Under the pieces are notes generated by a model. The model searched no databases. It saw only the letters and a list, made by a program, of their open reading frames with translations, and was not told the DNA's origin. Shown one piece after another: positions 1-7,642 of a stretch of 64,000 bases of DNA. The position numbers and the translations under genes are program-made. The stretch comes from Candidatus Scatomonas merdigallinarum (GTDB taxonomy: Bacteria > Bacillota > Clostridia > Lachnospirales > Lachnospiraceae), in the NCBI GenBank assembly GCA_018716305.1, contig DVKB01000032.1, forward strand, positions 204,085 to 268,084. Reading direction: 5' to 3'. Every line of letters starts with the position of its first letter. Positions within the stretch are counted from its first letter, which is position 1.

Positions 1-1044
1 CCCATTGCCGTGGCGGGCACCCACGGAAAAACCACCACCACTTCCATGGCCTCCGAGATCCTGCTGGAAGCCCGCCGGGATCCCACCATCTCCGTGGGCG
101 GCATCCTTCCCTCCATCGGCGGAAATATCCGGGTAGGAGGATCTGAGACTTTCATCACGGAAGCCTGCGAATACACCAACAGTTTTCTCAGCTTCTGTCC
201 CCGGATCGGCATCATTTTAAATATGGACGCGGATCATCTGGATTTCTTTAAAGATATAGAAGATATCCGTCATTCCTTCCGAAAATTCGCCGAGCTTCTT
301 CCCGCGGACGGCGCCCTGATTATCGACCGGGACACACCGGCCTGGGAGGAGGTGGCCCGAGGCCTTCCCTGCCGGGTGATTACTTATTCTCTCCGGGAGG
401 AGGCCGATTACACAGCCCGCGATATTTCTTTTGACCGGGAAGGGCATCCTTCCTTCACCGCTCTCCGGCATGGGAAAACCATGGGACAGTTCTCCCTGCG
501 GGTTCCCGGAAAGCACAATATATCCAATGCCCTGGCCTCCATTGCTCTGGCGGATCTTCTGGAAATCGATCCGGATACCATACAGCGGGGCTTCCAGCGG
601 TTCCACGGCGCCGACCGCCGCTTCCAGTACAAGGGAACCTTCCAGGGAGTTGCGGTGATTGATGATTACGCCCATCATCCCACTGAGATCCGGGCCACTC
701 TCACTGCCGCGGAAAACTATCCTCATAAAACCCTGTGGTGCGTTTTTCAGCCTCACACCTACACCAGGACGAAAGCTCTGTTTTCCCAGTTCGCCCAGGC
801 GCTTTCTCTGGCGGACCGGGTGATTCTGGCGGATATCTACGCCGCCCGGGAAACAGACACTCTGGGCGTCTCTTCCGCCGACCTGGCAGCGGCCGTCTCC
901 GCGCTGGGCACAGAATGCCTGTACCTGCCTTCCTTTGAGGCCATCGAAGACTTTTTGAAAAAAAATTGTTCCCCAGGAGATTTGTTGATAACTATGGGGG
1001 CCGGAGATGTTGTAAATATCGGAGAAAACCTGATTCAAAAATAA
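1..1044 (+). CDS. murC: UDP-N-acetylmuramate--L-alanine ligase MurC (5' end outside window)
   Basis: The enzyme adds L-alanine to UDP-MurNAc with ATP, the first step of the peptidoglycan stem peptide, in the cytoplasm. The reading frame is open from base 1, so the start lies outside. The 347 visible residues begin just before the Mur-ligase ATP loop (GTHGKTTTT). They continue through the central-domain motif NMDADHLDFF and the C-terminal-domain segment DDYAHHPTEI, which is typical of MurC. A full protein is about 455 residues, so roughly the first 110 (the UDP-binding domain) are missing. The stop at 1044 is followed directly by DnaA-box-like repeats. Family assignment is secure. Confidence 0.96.
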   Translation, partial: PIAVAGTHGKTTTTSMASEILLEARRDPTISVGGILPSIGGNIRVGGSETFITEACEYTNSFLSFCPRIGIILNMDADHLDFFKDIEDIRHSFRKFAELLPADGALIIDRDTPAWEEVARGLPCRVITYSLREEADYTARDISFDREGHPSFTALRHGKTMGQFSLRVPGKHNISNALASIALADLLEIDPDTIQRGFQRFHGADRRFQYKGTFQGVAVIDDYAHHPTEIRATLTAAENYPHKTLWCVFQPHTYTRTKALFSQFAQALSLADRVILADIYAARETDTLGVSSADLAAAVSALGTECLYLPSFEAIEDFLKKNCSPGDLLITMGAGDVVNIGENLIQK

Positions 1045-1045
1045 G

Positions 1046-1237
1046 TTATCCACATTATCCACACGTTTATTCACATTTTCTGTGAAAAGACGTGTGGATT
1101 TTTTGTGAATGATTTTGTTGACATAACACTTTCTCCCTTTTCCGTTAAAATCTCGTAAAATCCCTGTTTTTTTAACATTTCTTGTTTCCATAATTCGACA
1201 GGCCTATTATTTGTTCACATTATCCACATTATCCACA
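1046..1237 (+). promoter_or_regulatory. DnaA-box cluster upstream of the helicase-loader genes
   Basis: Five exact matches to TTATNCACA are on the + strand: 1046-1054, 1055-1063, 1067-1075, 1220-1228 and 1229-1237. A one-mismatch copy, TTGTTCACA, lies at 1211-1219. Within each group several boxes abut head to tail. An inverted 8/9 match lies at 1104-1112. The second triplet sits immediately after a possible promoter (TTGTTT 1182-1187, 17 bp, TATTAT 1205-1210), where bound DnaA would block transcription. Inference: DnaA control of the dnaD/dnaC/prs transcript. Confidence 0.75.
1059..1104 (+). terminator. Nested hairpin after murC, possible terminator
   Basis: CCACACG (1059-1065) pairs with CGTGTGG (1091-1097) and, inside it, TTCACA pairs with TGTGAA around a TTTTC loop. 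A T-rich tract follows. The arms are themselves DnaA-box sequence, so the hairpin may be a by-product of box symmetry rather than a dedicated terminator. Confidence 0.4.
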
Positions 1238-1291
1238 TTTTGCGGTGGAAAACTCCCGAAAAAAATGGCTATTCTCTTTGGGAAAATACTG

Positions 1292-1300
1292 TGCTATACT
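1292..1300 (+). promoter_or_regulatory. Extended -10 promoter for the dnaD-like gene
   Basis: TG-C-TATACT (TG at 1292-1293, -10 at 1295-1300) lies 31 bp before the start codon. No good -35 is visible, which is usual for extended -10 promoters. It is an alternative or addition to the TTGTTT/TATTAT promoter further upstream. Confidence 0.5.
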
Positions 1301-1331
1301 GGGATTGCACGAAAAATTACGAGGTGTTTTT

Positions 1332-2390
1332 ATGAGCCGCATTGCGATTACAAGCCATTCCAACGCCGGCGTCACTCTGGTGCCGGATCTTTTTATAGAC
1401 GCCTGGATGCCCCAGGCAAACGGTGAATTTGTCAAAATTTATCTGTATCTGCTCCGCTGTACGCATCTGCCGGACCAGGAGCTTTCTCTCTCCTCTCTGG
1501 CCGATGTTTTTTCCTGCACGGAAAATGATATCCTGCGGGCCCTGCGGTACTGGGAAAAATCCGGTCTTCTGCGGCTGTCCGCGGAGGGGGCTTCCCTGAC
1601 AGGCATCGAGATCCTTCCCTGCGGTTCTCAGCGGCAGGACCTTGATGAGGATTTCTCCAAGTCCTCTCCGGTTCCCGTCAAAAAAGAAGAACCGCCGGCG
1701 TCCCCGCCCCGGCTTTCCGCCGGAAGGGTCCGCCAGCTTCAGGAGGACAACGAGGAGGTCCGTCAGCTGCTGTTTCTGGCAGAACAGTATCTGGGCCGGA
1801 CTTTAAGCTCCACCGACGCCAACCGGATCCTTTACTTCTATGACGGACTGCATTTTCCCATGGATCTCATTGAGTATCTGATAGAATACTGCGTCTCCCG
1901 GGGAAGCACCAGCCTGCACTACATCGAAAAGGTAGGGCTGGAATGGCATAAGGATGGGGTGTCCAGTGTTTCCGAGGCCAAAGCCCGGACCAGTGTCTGG
2001 AATAAAAACTATTTTTCCATTCTCAAAGCTTTCGGCATCCGGGGCCGGAATCCCGTATCCGGGGAGGTGGAATGTATGAAGCGCTGGCTGGAGGAATACG
2101 GATTTTCCATGGAGCTGATTCAGGAAGCCTGCGCCCGGACCGTTTCCCAGACCGGGCAGCCCAGTTTTCAGTACGCGGAGGGGATTCTGGGAGCCTGGAA
2201 GCGCCAGAAGGTATGTACTCTGGAGGATGTAAAACGTCTGGATCAGCAGCACCGGAGCAGCCAGAAATCTTTTTCCGCCGGCAGAGTCAGAAAACCCCAA
2301 ACCGCCAACCGGTTCAATAATTTTCACCAGCGGGAGTACGATTACAGCCAGCTGGAAAAACAGCTGCTGGAAAAGCAGCTGAACGAGTAA
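1332..2390 (+). CDS. DnaD/DnaB_2-domain primosome protein
   Basis: A likely replication-initiation protein of the DnaD/DnaB (Firmicutes) family, 352 residues, which helps load the replicative helicase at origins and restart sites. I chose ATG 1332 because GAGGTG lies just upstream and the protein then begins with the typical winged-helix segment; the longer frame from 1245 would run through the promoter. Residues 1-95 look like the winged helix. Two helical DnaB_2-type domains follow at about 135-225 and 228-310, the second containing the conserved-looking YAEGILGAWK. A basic, glutamine-rich tail ends the protein. Fifteen bases separate it from the ATPase gene, its probable partner. Confidence 0.88.
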   Translation: MSRIAITSHSNAGVTLVPDLFIDAWMPQANGEFVKIYLYLLRCTHLPDQELSLSSLADVFSCTENDILRALRYWEKSGLLRLSAEGASLTGIEILPCGSQRQDLDEDFSKSSPVPVKKEEPPASPPRLSAGRVRQLQEDNEEVRQLLFLAEQYLGRTLSSTDANRILYFYDGLHFPMDLIEYLIEYCVSRGSTSLHYIEKVGLEWHKDGVSSVSEAKARTSVWNKNYFSILKAFGIRGRNPVSGEVECMKRWLEEYGFSMELIQEACARTVSQTGQPSFQYAEGILGAWKRQKVCTLEDVKRLDQQHRSSQKSFSAGRVRKPQTANRFNNFHQREYDYSQLEKQLLEKQLNE

Positions 2391-2405
2391 AGAAAGGGTA
2401 CTCAC

Positions 2406-3395
2406 ATGTCTCTTACAAACTCACAGTACGACGCGGTGCTGCGCCTGTATCAGGAAAAACAGCTGCGGCATAAGCGGGAGCAGGACCAGCGGATCCGGAC
2501 GGCCTTTGAGAAACTTCCGCGGCTTGAGGAGATTGACCGGGAGGTGGCGGCTCTGAGCCTTAAAAAAGCCCGGATTCTGCTGTCCAAACAGACGGCGGGG
2601 GATTTCGACCTGGACGCCGCGATCCGGGAACTGGCGGAAGAACGCCGGGTTCTGCTGCTGTCCCACGGATTTCCGGAAGATTTCCTGGAACTGCGCTATG
2701 ACTGCTCTGTATGCCGGGATACCGGATTTGTCAACGGCCAAAAATGCGGCTGTTTCCGCCGGGCAGAGATCTCCCTGCTGTACACCCAGTCCAATCTCCA
2801 GGAGATACTCAAAGAAGAAAATTTTGATCATTTCCGCCTGGACTACTACGGAGAAGATCTGGTAAGCCCTTCCAGCGGCCTTACCGCCAGGGAGACCGCC
2901 TCCAGGGCTCTCTCCTGCGCCAGGGAATTTGTCCTGAATTTTTCTTCCCATTTCGAAAACATCTGCCTCTACGGGGACACGGGAGTGGGAAAAACCTTCC
3001 TCTCCCACTGCATTGCCAGAGAACTCATCGAGCAGGGCTTCAGCGTAATCTATTTTACAGCCTTTGATCTCTTTGAGCTTCTGGAACAGTACCGTTTTTC
3101 TTCTTCTAAAGATATGGAAGAAACGCACCAGCATATTTTTGACTGCGATCTGCTGATTCTGGATGATCTGGGTACAGAACTCACCAACAGTTTTGTGGCC
3201 TCCCAGTTTTTTCTCTGTGTCAACGAGCGGATCCTGCGGAAGGAATCCACAATTCTTTCCACCAATCTGTCCATGGAGCAATTCGCGGAGGTCTATTCGG
3301 AACGTACTTTTTCACGAATCCTGAGCAATTACAAAATGATTCATCTTTTCGGGAACGATATACGCATACAAAAACGGTTAACAGGAGGAAAGTAA
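2406..3395 (+). CDS. DnaC/DnaI-type helicase-loader ATPase
   Basis: An AAA+ ATP-binding protein of 329 residues in the DnaI/DnaC/IstB group, expected to load the replicative helicase. Walker A is GDTGVGKT (about 190-197) and Walker B LLILDDLG (249-256). Before the ATPase, Cys100, Cys103, Cys114 and Cys116 form a zinc-binding pattern like that of DnaI. The first 90 residues are helical and may contact helicase. A Shine-Dalgarno (AGAAAGGG) precedes ATG 2406. The gene follows the DnaD-like gene and ends 3 bp before prs, so the three are probably co-transcribed. An IstB role is unlikely because no transposase gene is adjacent. Confidence 0.9.
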   Translation: MSLTNSQYDAVLRLYQEKQLRHKREQDQRIRTAFEKLPRLEEIDREVAALSLKKARILLSKQTAGDFDLDAAIRELAEERRVLLLSHGFPEDFLELRYDCSVCRDTGFVNGQKCGCFRRAEISLLYTQSNLQEILKEENFDHFRLDYYGEDLVSPSSGLTARETASRALSCAREFVLNFSSHFENICLYGDTGVGKTFLSHCIARELIEQGFSVIYFTAFDLFELLEQYRFSSSKDMEETHQHIFDCDLLILDDLGTELTNSFVASQFFLCVNERILRKESTILSTNLSMEQFAEVYSERTFSRILSNYKMIHLFGNDIRIQKRLTGGK

Positions 3396-3398
3396 AAC

Positions 3399-4583
3399 AT
3401 GGCTCAAAAAAACGAAAACTACTACAGAACCATTCCCGTGGGAAGGCTTGGGATCATTCCCCACAAGAGCTGCACAGAGTTGGGCCGCAAGGTGGACGCG
3501 TACCTGGTAAAATGGCGGTGCGAAAGGGAAAATTCCTCTAAAAACCACCTGGCCTACGACGGCTACAGACGGAATACCTACATTATCCCTTCCCAGACTC
3601 CCCGCTTCGGTTCCGGGGAGGCAAAAGGCATTATCAATGAATCTGTCCGGGGAGACGATCTGTATATTCTGGTGGACGTGTGCAATTACTCCCTCACCTA
3701 CTCTCTCTGCGGCCACGAAAACCACATGTCTCCCGATGACCACTTTCAGGATCTGAAACGCCTCATCGCGGCTGTGGGAGGCAAGGCCCGGCGCATTACC
3801 GTAATCATGCCCTTCCTCTACGAGAGCCGCCAGCACAAGCGTTCCGGCCGTGAATCTCTGGACTGCGCTCTGGCTCTCCAGGAACTGGTGTCTATGGGCG
3901 TGGAAAATATTATTACCTTTGACGCTCACGACCCGCGGGTTCAGAATGCCATTCCCCTTCACGGGTTTGAGACAATCCAGCCGGCGTATCAGTTTATCAA
4001 AAACATTCTGCGCCACTCCTCCGACATGATTCTGGATTCGGATCATCTGATGGTCATCAGCCCGGACGAGGGCGGTATGAGCCGTGCCATCTACATAGCC
4101 AACAATCTGGGAGTGGACATGGGTATGTTCTACAAGAGAAGAGATTACTCCAGGATCGTGGGCGGGCGCAATCCCATTGTGGCCCATGAGTTTCTGGGCA
4201 GCAATGTGGCCGGAAAAGATATGATTATCGTGGACGATATGATTTCCTCCGGGGACAGCATGCTGGAAGTGGCCAAGCTGCTGAAGGAAAAGCAGGCCCG
4301 AAACATCTACATGTGTTCCACCTTCGGCCTCTTTACCAACGGCCTGGACAAATTCGACCGGGCATATAAAAAGGGCTGGTTCACCAAACTGGTGACAACC
4401 AATCTGATCTATCAGACCCCGGAGCTTCTCAATAAACCCTATTATATCAACTGTGACATGAGCAAATACATCGCGCTTCTCATTGATACTCTGAATCACG
4501 ACTCCTCCGTCAGCAGCCTACTGGATCCGGTGGAGCGCATTCAGAAAGTGCTTCGCAAATTCCAGAACCACGAAAAGATCTGA
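3399..4583 (+). CDS. prs: Ribose-phosphate pyrophosphokinase (PRPP synthetase)
   Basis: Makes PRPP from ribose 5-phosphate and ATP for purine, pyrimidine, histidine, tryptophan and NAD synthesis. The PRPP-binding loop IIVDDMISSGDSM is at about 276-289 and the metal/ATP segment TFDAHDPR at 173-180. At 394 residues it is longer than the roughly 315-residue B. subtilis enzyme, with an extended N-terminus and inserts; from memory, long forms occur in Lachnospiraceae. AGGAGG inside the end of the upstream gene serves as ribosome site, and the start lies 3 bp after that gene's stop, implying translational coupling. Confidence 0.92.
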   Translation: MAQKNENYYRTIPVGRLGIIPHKSCTELGRKVDAYLVKWRCERENSSKNHLAYDGYRRNTYIIPSQTPRFGSGEAKGIINESVRGDDLYILVDVCNYSLTYSLCGHENHMSPDDHFQDLKRLIAAVGGKARRITVIMPFLYESRQHKRSGRESLDCALALQELVSMGVENIITFDAHDPRVQNAIPLHGFETIQPAYQFIKNILRHSSDMILDSDHLMVISPDEGGMSRAIYIANNLGVDMGMFYKRRDYSRIVGGRNPIVAHEFLGSNVAGKDMIIVDDMISSGDSMLEVAKLLKEKQARNIYMCSTFGLFTNGLDKFDRAYKKGWFTKLVTTNLIYQTPELLNKPYYINCDMSKYIALLIDTLNHDSSVSSLLDPVERIQKVLRKFQNHEKI

Positions 4584-4596
4584 AATTGCTCACATT

Positions 4597-4645
4597 AAAA
4601 GCCGGAGATACAGAAGCTTCTTTCTTCCGTATCTCCGGCTTTTTT
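4597..4645 (+). terminator. Intrinsic terminator after prs
   Basis: A long stem pairs AAAGCCGGAGATAC (about 4598-4611) with GTATCTCCGGCTTT (4629 on), followed by a run of T. It also carries A residues on the 5' side, so it can terminate the convergent dap transcript as well. Confidence 0.9.
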
Positions 4646-4651
4646 CTGTCC

Positions 4652-4759
4652 CTACCGGCCGGCGTCCTGTTTCTCCTTACAGCATTCACAGGCTGTGAGA
4701 ATGACGCCTGCGGCGATCATCACCAGCAGGCCGGCTGCAATCACCTTCATCAGTTTCAT
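4652..4759 (-). CDS. 35-residue lipoprotein-like peptide
   Basis: A short frame preceded by GGAGG eight bases before ATG 4759. The peptide starts MKLMKVIAAGLL, has one hydrophobic helix, then LTAC, a good lipobox, and a tail CECCKEKQDAGR rich in cysteine and charge. If processed as a lipoprotein only about 12 residues would remain outside. It is 77 bp downstream of dapB on the same strand and ends just before the shared terminator, so it would be the last gene of the dap transcript. I do not recognise a family. Coding potential rests on the ribosome site, hydrophobic profile and fit between stop and terminator. Confidence 0.55.
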   Translation of the reverse strand: MKLMKVIAAGLLVMIAAGVILTACECCKEKQDAGR

Positions 4760-4836
4760 CTTCCATTCCTCCGACTTCCTGGATTACAGAAGTTATTGTA
4801 ACCGCTCTGCCGGAAATTATTCGCGGTTCTGTTTTT

Positions 4837-5592
4837 TCAGCCGATCACGTCACTCATACTGTACATACCGGCCGGTTTTCCCGCCAGAAATTTTGCCGCC
4901 TCCACGGCGCCCTTGCCGAATACCGCCTTGGAGTAGGCCGTATGCTTAAATTCGATCACTTCGTCCTGACCCGCAAACAGGATCTCATGATCGCCTACAA
5001 TGCTGCCCCCCCGCACAGCGGAAATGCCGATCTCATCGGGATCTCTCCGCTGATGGCGCTGGCTTCTGTCAAAGACATAGTGATAGCGGTTGTTCATGGC
5101 GGCGTTCAGGCTGTCCGCCAAAGCCAGGGCCGTGCCGCTGGGGGCGTCACATTTCAGTTTATGATGGCGCTCCACGATCTCCATATCAAATCCCGCGGCA
5201 GCCAGGACTTTCGCCGCGTCCTGGATCAGCTTCAGCAGCATGTTAATGCCCAGAGACATATTGGCGGAGCGGAGAATGGGAATTTCCCGGCTGTATTCCT
5301 CCGCCTTTTTCACCTGCTCCTCTGTAAGGCCGGTAGTGCACAGGATCAGAGGCAGCTTCCTCTCCCGGCAGAACTCCAGGATTCCGTCCACCGCCTTGTA
5401 TGAAGAAAAATCAATAACCACATCCGCCTCAATCCCGCAGTCCTCCGGTTTTTGAAACACCGGATATCCGCAGTCTCCCCGATCTGCCGGGTCAATGCCC
5501 GCCGTGATCTCCGCGTCTTTATCCTCTTTCACCAGACCGCTGATCACCTGGCCCATATGGCCGCTGCAGCCGTTCATAATGATTTTTACCAT
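4837..5592 (-). CDS. dapB: 4-hydroxy-tetrahydrodipicolinate reductase
   Basis: Second committed step toward diaminopimelate and lysine: NAD(P)H-dependent reduction of hydroxy-tetrahydrodipicolinate, in the cytoplasm. The protein is 251 residues, the usual length. The nucleotide-binding loop GCSGHMG is at 8-14 and the catalytic signature ERHHKLKCDAPSGTA at 141-155. AGGAAGGGG precedes ATG 5592. It begins 21 bp after dapA, so both are under the riboswitch upstream of dapA. Confidence 0.97.
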   Translation of the reverse strand: MVKIIMNGCSGHMGQVISGLVKEDKDAEITAGIDPADRGDCGYPVFQKPEDCGIEADVVIDFSSYKAVDGILEFCRERKLPLILCTTGLTEEQVKKAEEYSREIPILRSANMSLGINMLLKLIQDAAKVLAAAGFDMEIVERHHKLKCDAPSGTALALADSLNAAMNNRYHYVFDRSQRHQRRDPDEIGISAVRGGSIVGDHEILFAGQDEVIEFKHTAYSKAVFGKGAVEAAKFLAGKPAGMYSMSDVIG

Positions 5593-5613
5593 AGTATGCT
5601 CTCCCCTTCCTAC

Positions 5614-6504
5614 TTACTTACAGGCAATGCCGAAATCTTCCATGGCCTTTCTGAGTCTCTCCTGGTTCTGCTCCTCCATCTTGGACAGCGGGGGACGCAG
5701 GTCGCCTACCTCTTTGCCCATAAGATTCAGCGCGGCCTTAACGGGAATGGGATTTACCTCGCAGAACAGAGCGTTGATCAGGGGCAGCGCTTTCAGCTGC
5801 ATCTCACAGCTTCCCTTAATGTCTCCCTGGTGGAATTTCATCACCATGTCATGGGTATATTTGGGGGCTACATTGGCCAGCACAGAGATAACCCCCAGGC
5901 CTCCCAGAGAAAGAAGCGGCACCACCTGATCGTCATTTCCGGAGTACAGTTCGATCTCATCGCCGGCCAGCCGCATGAGCTCGGCGATCTGGGAAATATT
6001 CCCGCTGGCCTCTTTGATACCCACAATATTTTTCACATGCTTTACCAGATACGCGGCGGTAGCCGGCTGAATATTGCAGCCCGTCCGGCTGGGAACATTG
6101 TACATAATAATGGGAAGGCTCACGGATTCCGCGATCATGGTGTAATGGCGGATCAGTCCCTTCTGGGTAGCTTTATTGTAGTAGGGCGTTACCAGCAGCA
6201 GGGCGTCCGCCCCGCTTTTTTCTGCCTCCACGGACATATAGACGGCTTCTTTGGTGGAATTGGAGCCTGTGCCGGCGATCACCGGAACTCTCCCCGCTGT
6301 ATGTTTGACGCAGAAACGGATGGCGTCCAGATGTTCCTGGTGGCTCAGGGTAGAAGACTCTCCCGTAGTGCCGCAGATGACGATGGCGTCTGTGCCGGCT
6401 TCAATCTGCTCATCGATAAGTTCCGCCAGCTTGTCGTAATTGATATCTCCGTTTTCTTTCATGGGCGTTACAATCGCCACTGCTGAACCTTTAAAAACTG
6501 CCAT
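5614..6504 (-). CDS. dapA: 4-hydroxy-tetrahydrodipicolinate synthase
   Basis: Condenses pyruvate with aspartate semialdehyde at the branch point to diaminopimelate and lysine. The 296-residue TIM barrel shows GTTGES (45-50), Tyr135 and Arg140 in YNVPSRTG, and the Schiff-base lysine Lys164 in GIKEASG. ATG 6504 is preceded by a strong AAAGGAGG; the longer upstream frame runs into the riboswitch leader and is not used. Expression should fall when lysine is plentiful. Confidence 0.97.
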   Translation of the reverse strand: MAVFKGSAVAIVTPMKENGDINYDKLAELIDEQIEAGTDAIVICGTTGESSTLSHQEHLDAIRFCVKHTAGRVPVIAGTGSNSTKEAVYMSVEAEKSGADALLLVTPYYNKATQKGLIRHYTMIAESVSLPIIMYNVPSRTGCNIQPATAAYLVKHVKNIVGIKEASGNISQIAELMRLAGDEIELYSGNDDQVVPLLSLGGLGVISVLANVAPKYTHDMVMKFHQGDIKGSCEMQLKALPLINALFCEVNPIPVKAALNLMGKEVGDLRPPLSKMEEQNQERLRKAMEDFGIACK

Positions 6505-6554
6505 TTCATTTACCTCCTTTGGAATGGATCTGGGTGTTGATTTTCTCTTGAAAG

Positions 6555-6587
6555 CAGAAAAGAGGCGGCCAAGAAATGGACGCCTCC
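6555..6587 (-). terminator. Riboswitch expression-platform terminator
   Basis: On the minus strand GAGGCG-T-CC pairs with GG-C-CGCCTC around a short loop, then TTTTCT. It lies between the lysine aptamer and the dapA ribosome site, where ligand-dependent termination is expected. Confidence 0.8.
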
Positions 6588-6621
6588 CAATACGATACAC
6601 AATCCCTAACGTATGGTACAT

Positions 6622-6788
6622 ATCAGATAGCTCTCCATCCTGCGATGACAGTCATACGGTTCTTCACCTTATGCCCAAGAATCGGCCTCCAGAGGGCGGA
6701 TTCTTTCGGCGCGTTTCCCTTCCGGCAGCTTTCTTCTGCGTCTGGCGCATCCGGCTGTCTACTCTTGAAACACGCGACCTCTATCCTA
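6622..6788 (-). promoter_or_regulatory. Lysine riboswitch (L box) of dapAB
   Basis: Read on the minus strand, the leader contains the conserved blocks AGAGGTCGCG, CAAGAGTAG, GGAAGGGAAACGCGCCGAA and GACTGTCATC in order. The flanks GATAG and CTATC close the P1 stem. These are the hallmark segments of the lysine-binding aptamer, here upstream of dapA and followed by a terminator. Regulation is by premature termination at high lysine (family knowledge). Confidence 0.95.
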
Positions 6789-6837
6789 CTTTTCAATTTT
6801 TTCGCGGCCTCAGACTTTCATCTCTGCCGCTAAAAAA

Positions 6838-6866
6838 AATATAGCACTATTACCGGAGCCTGTCAA
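6838..6866 (-). promoter_or_regulatory. Promoter of the dapAB transcript
   Basis: Minus-strand TTGACA (6861-6866), a 17-bp spacer and TATATT (6838-6843): a near-consensus sigma-A promoter just before the lysine aptamer and just after the stop of the SSB-like gene. Confidence 0.88.
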
Positions 6867-6872
6867 GAACCG

Positions 6873-7496
6873 TCACAGATACTCCAGCTTGCTGACAGAT
6901 ACCTCGTAGGCCGTCCGCTTTTCGGACTCTGTCTCGCTGAGACGCTTGATATATTCCCGGCTCTGGATTCTCCCCCAGATAAGCACATGGCCGCCCACGG
7001 CAAAGGCAGAGGCGTACCGGGCGTTTCTTCCCCAGCAGATGCACGGGATATAATCGGATTTTCCGTAAGGACGGTTGACGGCGATGAGCAGATCCGCGAT
7101 CTCCCTGCCCAGGGGTGTCTTCCGATAGACGGGAGGTTTGCATATGTACCCGTCCAGAAAAATCTGATTGGACTTTACCGAATCATCTTCTTCCTCCACA
7201 AAGCTCACTTCTCTGGCGAACACGGACAGAACCAGCCGGTTCTTTTTTTCCTCATGCCGGTTGTAGGAGCGGAACTGGCCGTAGACCTGGATGTACTCCC
7301 CTTCATAATCCTGGGTCACATCGATGAGCCGTTCCGATATCATCACCGGAATCCTGTCCTCCGAGTCGCTGAGCCGTTTCACCAGCACGTCAGTCAGATA
7401 GAAGCCCTCCCCGAACACCTGATGGCTGAACGTAAACGGTGAAATGATCTGTCCCATAATGGACACCTGATTGTTTTCAATGATCTTATCTGCCAT
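6873..7496 (-). CDS. SSB-like protein with two OB folds
   Basis: A 207-residue protein whose second half (about residues 110-205) has the SSB pattern: LDGYICKPPVYRKTPLGREI, a central CICWGRNA strand and a final beta strand at SVSKLEYL. The first half (about 10-100) also reads as an OB-type barrel (QVSIMGQI, EYIQVYGQF, RLVLSVFA). There is no acidic DDDIPF-type C-terminal tip, so it is unlikely to recruit repair partners like the main SSB. ATG 7496 is chosen for its AAAGGGG site; an upstream in-frame start at 7562 would include promoter DNA. Likely binds single-stranded DNA. Divergent from the zinc-ribbon gene. Confidence 0.75.
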   Translation of the reverse strand: MADKIIENNQVSIMGQIISPFTFSHQVFGEGFYLTDVLVKRLSDSEDRIPVMISERLIDVTQDYEGEYIQVYGQFRSYNRHEEKKNRLVLSVFAREVSFVEEEDDSVKSNQIFLDGYICKPPVYRKTPLGREIADLLIAVNRPYGKSDYIPCICWGRNARYASAFAVGGHVLIWGRIQSREYIKRLSETESEKRTAYEVSVSKLEYL

Positions 7497-7581
7497 AAAA
7501 ATGTAATTCCCCTTTCCTCTGGTTGGTATTTGGCCTATATCATATGTATGTAGGGTTCCCAAAGAATAGAACTACTTTTTC

Positions 7582-7610
7582 TTGTCAGTTTTTCCAAAAG
7601 CCGCTACAAT
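7582..7610 (+). promoter_or_regulatory. Promoter of the zinc-ribbon gene
   Basis: TTGTCA (7582-7587), a 17-bp spacer and TACAAT (7605-7610), 32 bp before the start codon. Confidence 0.8.
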
Positions 7611-7642
7611 AACGGATAGAGATAAAAAACAGGAGGTAAAAA

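Noticed and set aside
6801..6837. Hairpin GCGGC...GCCGC flanked by T runs
   Set aside because: The T run precedes rather than follows the stem on each strand, so it is not a terminator; it lies at the 5' end of the dapA leader.
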